Shown here: positions 1 through 10,035 of the stretch, in pieces
Position numbering within the stretch: the stretch's first letter is position 1
Layout: every line of letters starts with the position of its first letter
Assembly: GCA_027923505.1 (NCBI GenBank)
Contig: BROI01000006.1
Span: 744,001 to 808,000, forward strand
Length of the DNA: 64,000 bases
Direction of reading: 5' to 3'
Origin: Mayamaea pseudoterrestris
Lineage: Eukaryota; Bacillariophyta; Bacillariophyceae; Sellaphorales; Sellaphoraceae
Notes under the pieces: model-generated
Database searches by the model: none
Seen by the model: only the letters and a program-made list of their open reading frames with translations
What the model was told of the DNA's origin: nothing
Made by a program: the position numbers and the translations under genes

Positions 1-645
1 TAAATTGCGCAATTGTTTTCAGCAAAACTAATTTCAATTCAAAATGACTGTATCAGAGCTAAATGTCTCGGACTAATGTATACTGTTTGAAGGTGGAGTG
101 CTAAAGACTTGATGAATGATCGTCGTTTCAGAGTAGATGAAAGCGCACTGAAGATGGATGATCAACGTCTGTCTCTTTTCTTCGATGAAGCAACGGACTC
201 AAGTCGCGAACCAAGCCACTGCACTTATATTCACCGTAATCCTTGTTCCCGCAGTAGGAGGTTCTCTTGTTACCCTCGAGCTAACCTTGATTGATACGAA
301 CGACACTTGCATGGACAATGAGTGGCGCCATGGTTCTTGCATGCTCGTGTGAACGAACCAAGAGAACCGGCTTGCGCGCCGAGGAACCAATCATAGTCAA
401 GTGACGCGTCGAATAGCTACCCTATGATGCGACCAAGCCAGAAGCGGTGCGTCTCTCTTCGACAGCTCAACATCACAATGCTGATGTACAATCAAGAAAG
501 TATCTAATTGTTATGCGTTACTATGTATTATCTTATTTATCCAGGGTCGGTGGCTGTTCACCATCAAATTGCTGTGTAATCCATTTTTCCAGTTCCATGT
601 CAAGTTCCTTCTGCCAAGCTCATGTTAATATACCATGTCATTGCT
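1..645. other. intergenic, no supported gene
   Basis: Only short overlapping open frames without family features or convincing splice context are visible on either strand. The right end is the 3' flank of the minus-strand DUF6824 gene. I see no RNA gene or repeat here. Confidence 0.5.
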
Positions 646-2225
646 CTACTGACGACCATCATCTCCGCGTCGGCCCATGCTCAAGCTGCTGTTGGACCGC
701 ATCAGTCCACGTTGCGAATGCTTGGCTCGCGGCAAGTCGTCGCACTCGTAGTCAGGGTCATTGACGTCGTCATCGAGCGCTTCGACGATTGACTTGACGC
801 CTTGCTGGAAATCGGACTCTGGCAATGGCCAATCGTTGCTGCGAGTGCGACTTGGTGGCTTGAGAACAAGTAAATTATTCTGGCTTTGGTTGCGGTTGAG
901 GGATTGGTTGCTTAGTGGGCTGGTGAAGTATAGACAAAGATTTTCAAATGGGTTAGCGAAAATCTCAGCTACTTTTCATGATAACAAACATTCACAATGT
1001 TCCTACTTGCCAGCATAGACTCGTCGTACCTGCTGTGCCCGTCCTCGCTGACGGTCCGACTTGCCCCATTGCCTTGGTGTTCTTTCGTCGGTTCGACCTC
1101 ATCCTTGTTGCTGCTCTTGGCTTCATCATTGCTGTCCTCGCTCTTGAGCAAGGCTCCAATGCCTGCCATGTCGCCGTTGCTTTCCGAAGGCTTGTGCTGC
1201 GAGGCTCCGATTATAAACTGGGCTGGTTTGGGCATGGTTGACAATGATGACGATGAGGAAACCTCGCGTTGCAAGTTTCCATTTCCGCTTTCTTTACCGC
1301 CTCCGTTGCCATTTCCAGCTCCACTTATATCGCTCTCGCTTTCGAATGGATTCACAAACTCTTCATTCGCCCAGTCTCCGCTGACGCTAATGTCTGACAA
1401 TGCCAGCGAATGTGAGCGAGGCAAGCGCTCAGCTGCGTTGGCTTGCGGCGGCGGCAAGGACAATTGTGGCAAACGCATCAACTCTGATGTTGACGCCGAT
1501 GGAAGCAACGGCGGAGTCTCATCGTTTGGCCGAACGATTGCTCCATTGTGCTCCATGCGGACAAGCTTGACGGGAAGCACTGGTTGCGGTTGAAATGACT
1601 GTGCCTCGCTCATTTCCGCGTCCACATTGGCAATTGCTTCGTTTCCCAAATGCTGCCACAAGGTAGACATGAGCTGTGAAGGAGGCAATACCCCCTTGCG
1701 CTTTGCATTTCCAATGTTACTGCGCTTCTTGCCGCCGGTGCGGTGCTGAACGACTGGCGTACGCTGCAGCTCGGCTCTGATTTTGGGAGCGCCTTCGCGC
1801 AAGGCTTGGGCCGTCTTGGCCAAAATCTTGTCCTTGTCTAGTTCAAACCACCATCCACTGCCGGCGCTCGAAGGATCCTTGTGCAGAAACCGACCAGGTG
1901 GATTCTGACTGTAGACCAAGTCAATGACTTCCTTGGCAACCATTGCCTTGTCTTCCTTCGTCTTGGCCATGGTGTAGGCATTCTTGCGGACGCGCACCCA
2001 CTCGCGGAATCGCGTATTGCCTTCGTGGCTATTGATTGATCCGCCTCTTCCGCTCAACACATCCTGCGGCTGCGGCTGGATGCGGGTCTGAGACGCTCCG
2101 CCGAAGGAGCAAGCGTAGACGGTGCTGGCGCCTGGTACAATTGCTTTCGATGTCATGTTGTTGTTATTGCTGCTGCTAGGGTTGCTGCGCTTTCGATTAT
2201 TTGCTGTTGCTCCAGATGGAGGCAT
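646..2225 (-). CDS. DUF6824-domain protein, two exons
   Basis: Exon 1 is 1030-2225 and starts at the ATG ending at 2225. Residues about 53-147 match the diatom-rich DUF6824 domain: DVLSGRGGSINSHEGN, FREWVRVRK, a run ending NPPGRFLHKD, and GWWFELDKDKILAKTAQALR. The flanks are low complexity (Ser/Asn-rich at the N-terminus, Ser/Gly/Glu-rich after the domain). Read straight through, the frame stops at 969. A canonical donor (CAG|GTACG at 1029) joined to an acceptor ending at 920 instead opens a second exon, 646-919, in the correct phase. That exon encodes an acidic then Ser/Arg-rich tail containing LDDDVNDPDYECDDLPRAKH and SNSSLSMGRRGDDGRQ. The spliced product is 489 residues. A second in-phase acceptor ending at 911 would remove three residues. 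Molecular function is unknown; many diatom members are thought to be nuclear or regulatory, which is inference. No neighbour suggests a shared role. Confidence 0.8.
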
Positions 2226-3160
2226 AATATTTTATGAGATGAGTGTAAGGATATAATTTCGATCGATCGATTGGCTTTCTTGCTGAATCGACTGCAGTAA
2301 GGTGGTATGCAAGGTTGACTCGAGTCGATGCGCTGTTCCGGCTGATGGCAGGTTTCGCTTCGAATGAGCGAGAGCGCCCGACACGTGCTCGCGAACGAAC
2401 GTTCGAAGTGATTCGCCGCGAACGCCATTTTACTCTCCGGCGTTCGATATGACTCGCACCCTAATACTTTGATGACACGGTTTCGAGGTCATTCGAACCT
2501 CAGAGAGTCACGGAGAAAGAGAACGACCATGTTCGCATCGGCATATTCCTTCAATCGACGCGTGGAGAGCCATGTCAAGGTTCGTCGTTTGTCTTGAAAC
2601 GTCGCCCTTGGTGGCAAAAAGCAGCTGCGCGGCGTCAGCAAGCAAGCAATGCGCTGGTGCTTGTGGGAGCGTAGCTGAATGAATGCGACAAGTTATGGGT
2701 AGACATTGCATGCAGCGTCGCATCGATCCCGGTAGCACATGTTAGCTACTGTAAGCAATTTTAAGCAGGAAGGGTTGCCACATAATCTCCATGAACAGCA
2801 TGGAAACTGCCCGTACAATCTGAAAGTTGATAAGCATGCCATTAGGCTACAATGCTACACTAATGCATAAGGCTCTCAACTATAGTAATTTTTTAATGTT
2901 ATTGTATGTATCATACAAAGCATACAGACTTACCCCGCTGCTGCATACACGTCGTATGATACCGGTCGAATGAGCTACGTACGTAGTCAAGACCGTACCG
3001 GTACTCAAGTTCTTCCTGACTACCGGTAAGACTTGTTTGCGATACTGCTCGCCGAACCAGTTCAACGTTCACACGTTTCCTCTCGATCGACCATGGGAGA
3101 TTCGCCTCTTGTACGATCAAACGAATTTAGGTTAGGCTACTGAAACATCCAGATAGAGCC
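2226..3160. promoter_or_regulatory. shared divergent 5' region of DUF6824 and DHHC genes
   Basis: This 935 bp gap lies between two divergent starts, so it should hold both promoters. It contains a CACGTG palindrome at 2382-2387 and, just after it, several CGAA/TTCG half-sites including an AACGTT palindrome. I see no convincing reading frame; the short open frames at 2508-2738 and 2880-3120 lack any family signal. Confidence 0.45.
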
Positions 3161-4614
3161 ATGTCATCGGCAAGCGTCCCAGGTAGACTCAATGGATTCT
3201 CGAGGCCATATTCTCCAGCACAAATAGCTGCTTGGACGGCGTTAATCGTCACATCGTTGGAATTTGTCATGATCATTTCGCCCATTCTACCAGTGGCGGC
3301 TTCGGTCATCATTACACTCATGTACATGAGTGTGGTGGGGCTAGTGATCTACTATGGAGGACAGACGCAAATTGTGGATCCCATGGATCCTTATCTAGCA
3401 AAATTCTTGCAGGAGACGAGGCCGCCATCCACTACCAAACTCTATCGCTACTTTAATCCATTACCACCGACGGAACCACAGCAGCCTTCCAACGTTGAGG
3501 AACAAGCAATCGACAATGAAGAGTCACTAAAGCAGTGCTGGCTGTGTGATTTGCAGGTCAAGACCAAGTCAATGCACTGCAAGTTTTGCAACAAGTGCAT
3601 TGATGAATTCGACCACCATTGCATGTGTAAGTGATGCATGCCTATCGTCGAAGTTTGATTCAGAGTGCGATGGTGCCATGAATTTTGCGAATATCTTGTC
3701 TTACCTTTCTATGCAATTGCTAAACAGGGCTAAACACTTGCATTGGCAAACCCAACTACCACTTGTTCTATCGAACAATGCTGGCACTCTTGCTGATGCT
3801 GTGCATGCACTTTGTCATTTCCGTGGCAGTTGTTAGCGCCAGTGCCAATGTCAATGGAGCAACACGCTTGAGAATGCAAGCGTGGGGCAATCCAAACTTG
3901 GCGGGGTCGCCCGTGCCAGGCATTCGAACCATTTTGATATTTTTCATCATTTTCGACGCTGGTTCACTCATTCTGCTGTCGCAACTAGTGTGGTTTCACA
4001 TTGGTTTGCAAAAGAAGGGACTGTCGACCTATGAGTACATTATACATAACATGGATGTTAAGAGGGAACGAGCGCGACGCGACGCTGACATTACCAGTCT
4101 GCGCATCCGACAAGTCAACGAGGCCAAGCGAGATGGTCGCAATCTACATGCCACACGACTTATTCTTGGTGGATTTTGTCGGCAGCGCTTGGGTTGTGCG
4201 GCTTGCGATCCGTTGGAGCTGCCTCTGCAAAGCGAGGTGAATGGAAAGGCTCCGGCGGAGCAGGGGTTTGCATTGGCACTGGGATCTGGTCACGTTGATG
4301 AGGACGATAGTATTGACAATTATGTTTCGGAGGAGGTGGAAATCGATACTGAGCTGCCGGAACATGAAGCAGGAGTGACGTTTATCCAGGTTGGGAATGG
4401 GAATATGAATGTACCAAATAACACTGGCCGAGCAGACGAGCCGCGGGTTGAACAAGACTATGGTGCGGCAGCAACTACGTCAGTTTCTCCCGCGAATGTT
4501 CAGACGGCAAAGCATCTGCCGGAAACTTTCAATGAAAACGACAAGAGTTTTGCATCAACCGTCGAGGACGATGATGCACCCAGCGACGAAGACTCGCTTT
4601 TGAATTTGCCTTGA
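3161..4614 (+). CDS. DHHC-type palmitoyltransferase, two exons
   Basis: Exon 1 is 3161-3626, the intron is 3627-3727 (GTAAGT...ACAG, 101 bp) and exon 2 is 3728-4614, giving 450 residues. The intron splits the codon right after the catalytic motif, and splicing restores DHHCMWLNTCIGKPNYH. The cysteine-rich domain spans about residues 126-176, with CWLCDLQVKTKSMHCKFC before the DHHC at 151-154. Four membrane segments are visible: two before the domain (about 22-42 and 46-66) and two after it (about 171-195 and 214-241), which is the usual topology with the active site on the cytosolic face. The family transfers palmitate from palmitoyl-CoA to protein cysteines via an acyl-Cys intermediate. The C-terminal 150 residues are hydrophilic and acidic, ending EDDDAPSDEDSLLNLP. 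Substrate and membrane location cannot be told from sequence. Confidence 0.93.
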
Positions 4615-5043
4615 GGACCGGTAGTTAGATGTTTGATGGAAGCCAACTGATCTTGATCAGGCGGTAATAAAGTTAGGTTATATACTCGTTCAGTAAATTA
4701 TTATGTACTGCCTTCGCTTGTTACCTTTACTGCGTGCTGTGTGCCGAGTTTTTTGTCATGGCCATGGTTTTGGCAGACGAGTTCGTCACGACTCAACTTT
4801 TTGGGGTTCGCGTCTTTCGATACATACTTCGCTGCGGATGCAGCTGTGTATCACTGGAAGTTTGGTTGCATAGCAAAGCAGCGAGCCATCTATGAGGCTG
4901 ATGTCTAGGACATTGGCTATGTATGTAGCTACCGGTAGTATTAAATGACTTTGTCGTAACGTGTCTCGTTGCGACACGATATCCACTGACATCAACGCGA
5001 TCACGACGAACGCTCCGCACGAGAAACTGCCATTGGTTCGACC
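4615..5043. other. intergenic between DHHC and PP2C genes
   Basis: This 429 bp gap is the 3' end of the DHHC gene and the promoter of the PP2C gene. A 164-codon antisense frame (4786-5280) runs into the PP2C 5' end but has no family signal and is taken as a shadow. Confidence 0.5.
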
Positions 5044-6336
5044 ATGATGGCTATTGGAGCAGCAAGGTCCAGAGTCGTTCTTGTCATTCACCATTTTCTC
5101 ATCATTATGCTTGCACTCCGATCCTCCGCAGCCACAAGTAGTATATCGTCGTCGATACGAAGCAGACGGCGAGCCTTTGCCTTGACGCAGCAACACTTCT
5201 TTTGGAGCACTGTTCGCGGAGGCAGCGCCGAACCAGATCAAACAAACTTGGATGTATCGGTTGGACGAAAACCTATTCAAGAGACTCTCATATATCCAGT
5301 ATCTGTCTGCTCTGTGAGAGGCTTACGTGACTACATGGAAGATGATTTCTTTGTGGCAAGCGATTTTGCCGCCGTCTTTGATGGTCATGGTGGCGAAGCT
5401 GTCAGCAAGTATCTAAGACAAAACTTGTATGCATCCATGCAAGCGTGTTTGCCTTCTTCAGTCAAAAAGAGCTCTAGCAGCAGTGGAGGAAGTTTGGATC
5501 CAAAGTCGCTGGATGTGCTTGCAGATTCACTGACCACCAATGAATCGACTGCAGCAGCAGCAGCAGCTTCGCCTGTGACTTTAAAAGACTACGAAAAGGC
5601 TCTTGTTCGTGCACTCAACAAAGTTGATCGCCAGGTGCTGCGGATATCTCATTGGTCTTTCCAAGGCTCGACGGCTGTGGCGTGTTGGATATTACCGTTG
5701 GACCTTGTGGATGAGAAGGGCGACAATGAGGAGGAAGATTTGCAATCCGAGGATCCTAGGACGGACGCATCCAGTCAGACTGACAATGACGCAACTACAT
5801 CAACCCAGCAACGATTACCATCGCGTCGCACACATACACTCTTGACGGCAAACATCGGAGACTCTCGGGCCGTCTTGTCTCGCAACAAGACATCCATCAT
5901 TGAACTAACACGAGACCATAAACCAAACGATCCCTTGGAGCAGCAACGGATTGAGCGCGTCGGCGGCACGATTGTCTGGCACGGCAGCATTGACCGACAC
6001 GGCAACCCGGTTCCGGGGACTGGAGTGTGGAGAGTCAATGGTAACCTGGCACTGGCGCGAGCGATTGGTGACCGATCCGAGCGTCCAGCCGTAACGAGCG
6101 AGCCAGAGTTGAGCATTATTCAATTATCCAAGGATGACGATTTTGTCATTATTGCAACGGATGGACTCTGGGATGTCATGTCCAGCTGCGACTGTGTTGC
6201 ATTTGTTCATGCTTTGATTGAAGAGGCTGAGGAAATGGGTCCTGTTGACTATGACGCCATTGCAATCATGCTTGTTGAGGAGGCTCTGCGGAGAGGCAGT
6301 TATGACAATATTACAGTCGTAATGATGTGGCTGTAA
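5044..6336 (+). CDS. PP2C-family Ser/Thr protein phosphatase with N-terminal signal/anchor
   Basis: A single exon of 430 residues. The PPM/PP2C catalytic domain covers about residues 85-430. Visible motifs are YMEDDFF (metal-binding Asp), AAVFDGHGGEAVSKYL, GSTAVACWI, ANIGDSRAVLSRN, LTRDHKPNDPLEQQRIERVGG, LARAIGDR, IIATDGLWDVMSS and the terminal GSYDNITVVMMWL. The acidic residues that hold the two Mn/Mg ions (ED, DG, DG, DN) are all present, so it should be active. An acidic insert lies between the GSTA and ANIGDSRA motifs. Residues about 10-30 are strongly hydrophobic and are followed by a basic stretch and RAFAL. This looks like a secretory signal or anchor, perhaps a plastid presequence, although the cleavage junction is not the canonical diatom ASAFAP type. 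The substrate is unknown. Confidence 0.92.
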   Translation: MMAIGAARSRVVLVIHHFLIIMLALRSSAATSSISSSIRSRRRAFALTQQHFFWSTVRGGSAEPDQTNLDVSVGRKPIQETLIYPVSVCSVRGLRDYMEDDFFVASDFAAVFDGHGGEAVSKYLRQNLYASMQACLPSSVKKSSSSSGGSLDPKSLDVLADSLTTNESTAAAAAASPVTLKDYEKALVRALNKVDRQVLRISHWSFQGSTAVACWILPLDLVDEKGDNEEEDLQSEDPRTDASSQTDNDATTSTQQRLPSRRTHTLLTANIGDSRAVLSRNKTSIIELTRDHKPNDPLEQQRIERVGGTIVWHGSIDRHGNPVPGTGVWRVNGNLALARAIGDRSERPAVTSEPELSIIQLSKDDDFVIIATDGLWDVMSSCDCVAFVHALIEEAEEMGPVDYDAIAIMLVEEALRRGSYDNITVVMMWL

Positions 6337-6602
6337 GGTCAGGGAAAGTCACTCGTAGAGGGAGACTCGACCACAATTGCGCCACCGCTGTGATTGTCGT
6401 GTCAGTAAGGACATGGTAGCTGTCAGCCTGACCGCGCTCAATTACTTTCGCTAATAAGTATACGTAACGCAAATAATGACAAATAAAATTAGACCTTGTA
6501 CTATAAGGTGATATACATGAATAGAATGTATGCTATCCTCGCTCAAGCAGACCTGCGCTTCGTCAGCGCCCTTGGAAACACCCTCATCCGCAAACTGTCA
6601 TT

Positions 6603-8025
6603 CTACTGCTTCGCCTTGGCCGTCGTTGTCTTCTTCTTGGGTGACGCAGCAGCCTTCTTGGTCACAGAAGGTTTGGCCTTCTTCGCAACAGTCGCCTTTT
6701 TGGCAGCCGGCTTCTTGGCAGACGCTTTCTTGGCCAAAGCAGGCTTCTTGGCAGCAGATTTCGCGATGACGGTTTTGGCGGCCTTTGGAGCAGTCGCCTT
6801 CTTCGTCGCCGTGGTCGACTTCTTCACAGTCGTCTGCACATAAGAGACATTTTAATTGTATATTATGGTGAGAGACATTTATTGACAGTTTAAATTGCTG
6901 GTGGATGTCGACGTAGACGCACCTTCTTCTCCGCAGCAGCAGGCGCCTGAAGAATAGCAAGGCAAGCGGTCGAGAAGTCAGTTACTCCGTAAACGAACGA
7001 TAGAGCATCAACTATATAAAACATCACTGGTAATTACCTTCTTCTTCGGCGCCGCCTTCTTCAAAGTCTCCGTGGCCTTCTTGGGAGCAGCGGGCTTGGC
7101 CTTCTTCGCGTCCGCGGAAAGCTTGTACGAGTTCTTGTTCGGGACCAGGACGCCGTCCGCAACTCCCTTCTTCAGAGCCGCCTTGAGAATATGTTTCTTG
7201 ATTTCGACCTGTTAGTAAAAGAGGGAAATGGTACTTGGGTGAGAGGAAACCCAAGAAAATTAAACGAAAATGACCTTGAGCACGCGAGTTGAGGTTCGCA
7301 GGACAGCCGCCAAAGGTTGACAAAGGGAGAAACGAAGAATTGGCGGAGAACAGCAAGCATTTTTACGATCTTTCACGTGAGCATCATCCCTTGTACATAT
7401 AGGCGGAGGATAGAAGCAAAGAAGAAGCGCAAGGAGCGCTTGAAACGAGTTTTGTCTCGCCTCACAATTTGACGATGCGGATTCGCGCGTAAAATTCGCT
7501 TGCATCGGAAGCCAGCTGTAGCACGGGACCAAACACTTTTCCGTCAACGATACCTTGTAATATGATACTCAAACTCATTGTTAATTCGATTCATCAAAGA
7601 AACCATGGATTGGACAATGCGATGACGAGATATGAGGCTTCAAAGTCTGCCTGTGGAAAATCTACGCATGCAGTAGGGTGGAAAAGTGCCTCGCCAGCAA
7701 GATGACCCGTTTCGCGGGAGCAAACGAGTTTCACGCCATAAAACTCCGGAGTATAATACTTTGTCAAGTTTTTGATCGAAGGCTTTGAAACAAAATCATC
7801 AAGTGCTCGCGATCAAGAGTTATGCGTCGTCATCTGCAGGGGGTCGACCGATTTTTGCACCAAAAAACACCTGTCGCCGCTCGACGACCCGTCGTGCGAA
7901 CACTCAAGCTCTCGGCAACCCACCTTTTTCTCCATTTCAATGTACTTGCTAATCGCAAAGTTGGAGGATCCAGTGCGATCCTTAAGAGCGAGAATCGCTT
8001 CCTTGACGAGTTGAATGGTGGCCAT
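6603..8025 (-). CDS. linker histone H1, four exons
   Basis: The spliced gene has exons 7924-8025, 7038-7208, 6923-6946 and 6603-6833 (minus strand), all with GT-AG borders and phase-0 junctions, giving 175 residues. Exons 1 and 2 together encode an H15 globular domain from the first residue: MATIQLVKEAILALKDRTGS, NFAISKYIEMEKK, then VEIKKHILKAALKKGVADG and LVPNKNSYKLS. Exons 3 and 4 encode a Lys/Ala/Pro tail with repeated AAKK, KKP and ATKK motifs ending KTTTAKAKQ. It should bind nucleosomal linker DNA and compact chromatin. There is no N-terminal tail before the globular domain. Intron 1 is 715 bp, far longer than the other two (91 and 89 bp) and than any other intron in the window. No RNA gene or ORF with family signal was seen in it. 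The gene starts only 224 bp from the PGK 3' end. Confidence 0.9.
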
Positions 8026-8249
8026 GGTTGATGATAGAGAGGAGACGAGTCGTTGCGTTGAAATTTGATTGTGCGAGTCGAACGAGTTGTCGTCGCTCCC
8101 GATTCTTCGAGCACGCCGGCCGCGCCTGTTTTCATGATTTCATGACATTTGTACCAGTGTCGTTCAAAAAGTAGACCAAAAGCTATGGGAAATGAATTGC
8201 AGTTTCCTCTTAGTCAAGCCTATACAAGATCATCTACAGTTATTAACGC

Positions 8250-9793
8250 TCACACGTCGGTCAAAGCCGCGACACCTGGTAGCTCCTTGCCTTCCAATAG
8301 CTCCAAGCTAGCGCCGCCTCCAGTAGATATATGCGAGACCTTGTCGCCTAAGCCAGCCTTGTTCACAGCAGCAACCGAGTCGCCACCCCCAATAATTGTA
8401 ATAGCGCCTCGTTGAGAGGTTGCATCAGCTAGCATTTGTGCAATGGAGTTTGTGCCTTCGGCAAAGTTCGAGAGTTCAAAGACTCCCATGGGGCTGTGTG
8501 GACGAAATATGCGTGAGGACAGCGCAAATTGGCAACATCCGTCTATTACAACCAGAGCACTTACCCGTTCCAAATGATTGTGTTTGCTTGCTCAATTTCT
8601 TTTCGGAAAGCTTCGATTGTATCGGGACCAATGTCTAGGCCGAGCCAGTCACCAGAAATGTCAGTCACTTTGGCAATAGCCGTGTTGGCATCGTTGTCGA
8701 ACTTATCGGCCAAGACCACGTCCGTCGGTAGCAACAGTTTGACGCCCTTTGCTTCGGCCTGCTTCATGAGCGCGGCTGCTGTTTCTACCAAGTCTTCCTC
8801 CAACAAGGATGCTCCAACGTCATAACCAAGAGCCTTGTAAAACGTAAAGATCATGCCTCCGCCAATGAGGACAACATCACACTTTTCAAGCAATGATTCA
8901 ATCACCGGAATCTTGGTGGAAACCTTGGCACCCCCGACAATGGCCATCATGGGTCGCTTCGGCTCATCGACGGCACCCTGCAAGTACTGAAGCTCCTTCT
9001 CCATGAGATATCCAGCGGCCGACAGTTTTGTGAGTTGAGCAACTCCAGCGGTCGATGAGTGCGCGCGATGCGATGTGCCAAATGCATCCTAATTTGTTCG
9101 AGAATTAATGCGGACGTTAGAGCTATGAGTAAGAACCAGTGATCGGCAATGCTGCGCTATAACTTACCATGACAAAGTAGTCTGCCAATTTGGCCAACCC
9201 TTGGCTCAATGTGGCATCGTTTTTGGTTTCTCCGGCGTAGAAGCGAGTATTTTCAAGAAGCATGACTTGACCTTCCGTCAGTTTAGATGCAGCTTCCTCC
9301 ACTTCTGGTCCAATGCAATCGTTAACTTTGAGAATGCTTGTTCCAAGGAGCGCTTCGAGTGGTTTGACGATTGGGTTGAGGCGACCATTTTTACCAGTCT
9401 CGATAATTTCGCCCTTGGGTCGTCCAAAGTGCGAGCAGAGAATAGGGTTGGCGCCTTTCTCCAATAGAAACTTGGTTGTTGGAACGACGGCTCGTAGGCG
9501 AGTGTCGTCGGTAACAGTCACGTCGTCCTGCCGGAAGATTATGTCGGCGACGTAAGATGATGCCACCGGGATCAGGTCCAAACAAAACAGCAGCTACACG
9601 TTCTTACCTTAGCCAGAGGTACGTTCAAATCGACTCTGACCAGAACATTCTTCCCTCGCAGGTCAACCTTCTCGGCCAAGCCTTCGACGTTTAGCTTGGC
9701 CAAATCAATGGCCGATGCATGAAAGAGTCGTTGCGAGCATCGACTAGAATCGATGGCGCGCGATAAGAAGCTGCTGGTCGTCCTCAAGAACAT
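8250..9793 (-). CDS. PGK: phosphoglycerate kinase, mitochondrial-type, four exons, 2-base lesion in exon 3
   Basis: Exons are 9608-9793, 9168-9527, 8565-9086 and 8250-8493, with introns of 80, 81 and 71 bp. The first ATG ends at 9793; a TTG further upstream was not chosen. Family motifs: [43 protein letters not shown], then [31 protein letters not shown] and the C-terminal [11 protein letters not shown] with [21 protein letters not shown]. It catalyses 1,3-bisphosphoglycerate + ADP to 3-phosphoglycerate + ATP. The N-terminus ([20 protein letters not shown] ... RLFHASAI) is Arg/Ser-rich, lacks acids for about 20 residues and fits a mitochondrial presequence, in line with mitochondrial lower glycolysis in diatoms. 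Oddity: between DAFGTSHRA and HSST (about 9056-9066) two bases are missing relative to the conserved frame. The rest is collinear and would give 437 residues. Confidence 0.9.
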
Positions 9794-10035
9794 TTTGCTA
9801 CACAGTGCCAATGCTTTCCAGTTGTCGTTGTTGCGACAGGGCGCAAGAAATGGCCGTGGTGCGAATGGAAGGAACGCAAAATGACAGGCCTTCCGTCATG
9901 GTCGAGGGCGAAGCAAGTGACGCACGCGCGTGACGTGGCAAAGCACAAGCACCGAATGATGGTCATCAGTTTGAGTTGTTGTGACTCACAAGTTCGTCGT
10001 CCATTATTTCTTGGATCGACGACAAGATTTCGACC
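9794..10035. promoter_or_regulatory. compact bidirectional promoter between PGK and plastid membrane gene
   Basis: The 242 bp between divergent starts must serve both genes. It contains an ACGCACGCGCGTGACGTG stretch (about 9919-9936) with a TGACGTG bZIP-type core. No experimental support; assignment rests on position. Confidence 0.4.

Noticed and set aside
997-1593. 198-codon plus-strand frame
   Set aside because: Antisense to the DUF6824 gene; its Ser/Leu/Pro-rich composition is the reverse of the low-complexity tail.
4786-5280. 164-codon antisense frame overlapping the PP2C 5' end
   Set aside because: No domain, no splice context, and it reads the reverse of the PP2C signal region.
7260-7547. 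95-codon minus-strand frame within H1 intron 1 as an alternative exon
   Set aside because: Not H1-like in composition (no Lys/Ala richness) and the exon 1 to exon 2 join at 7924/7208 gives a perfect globular domain.
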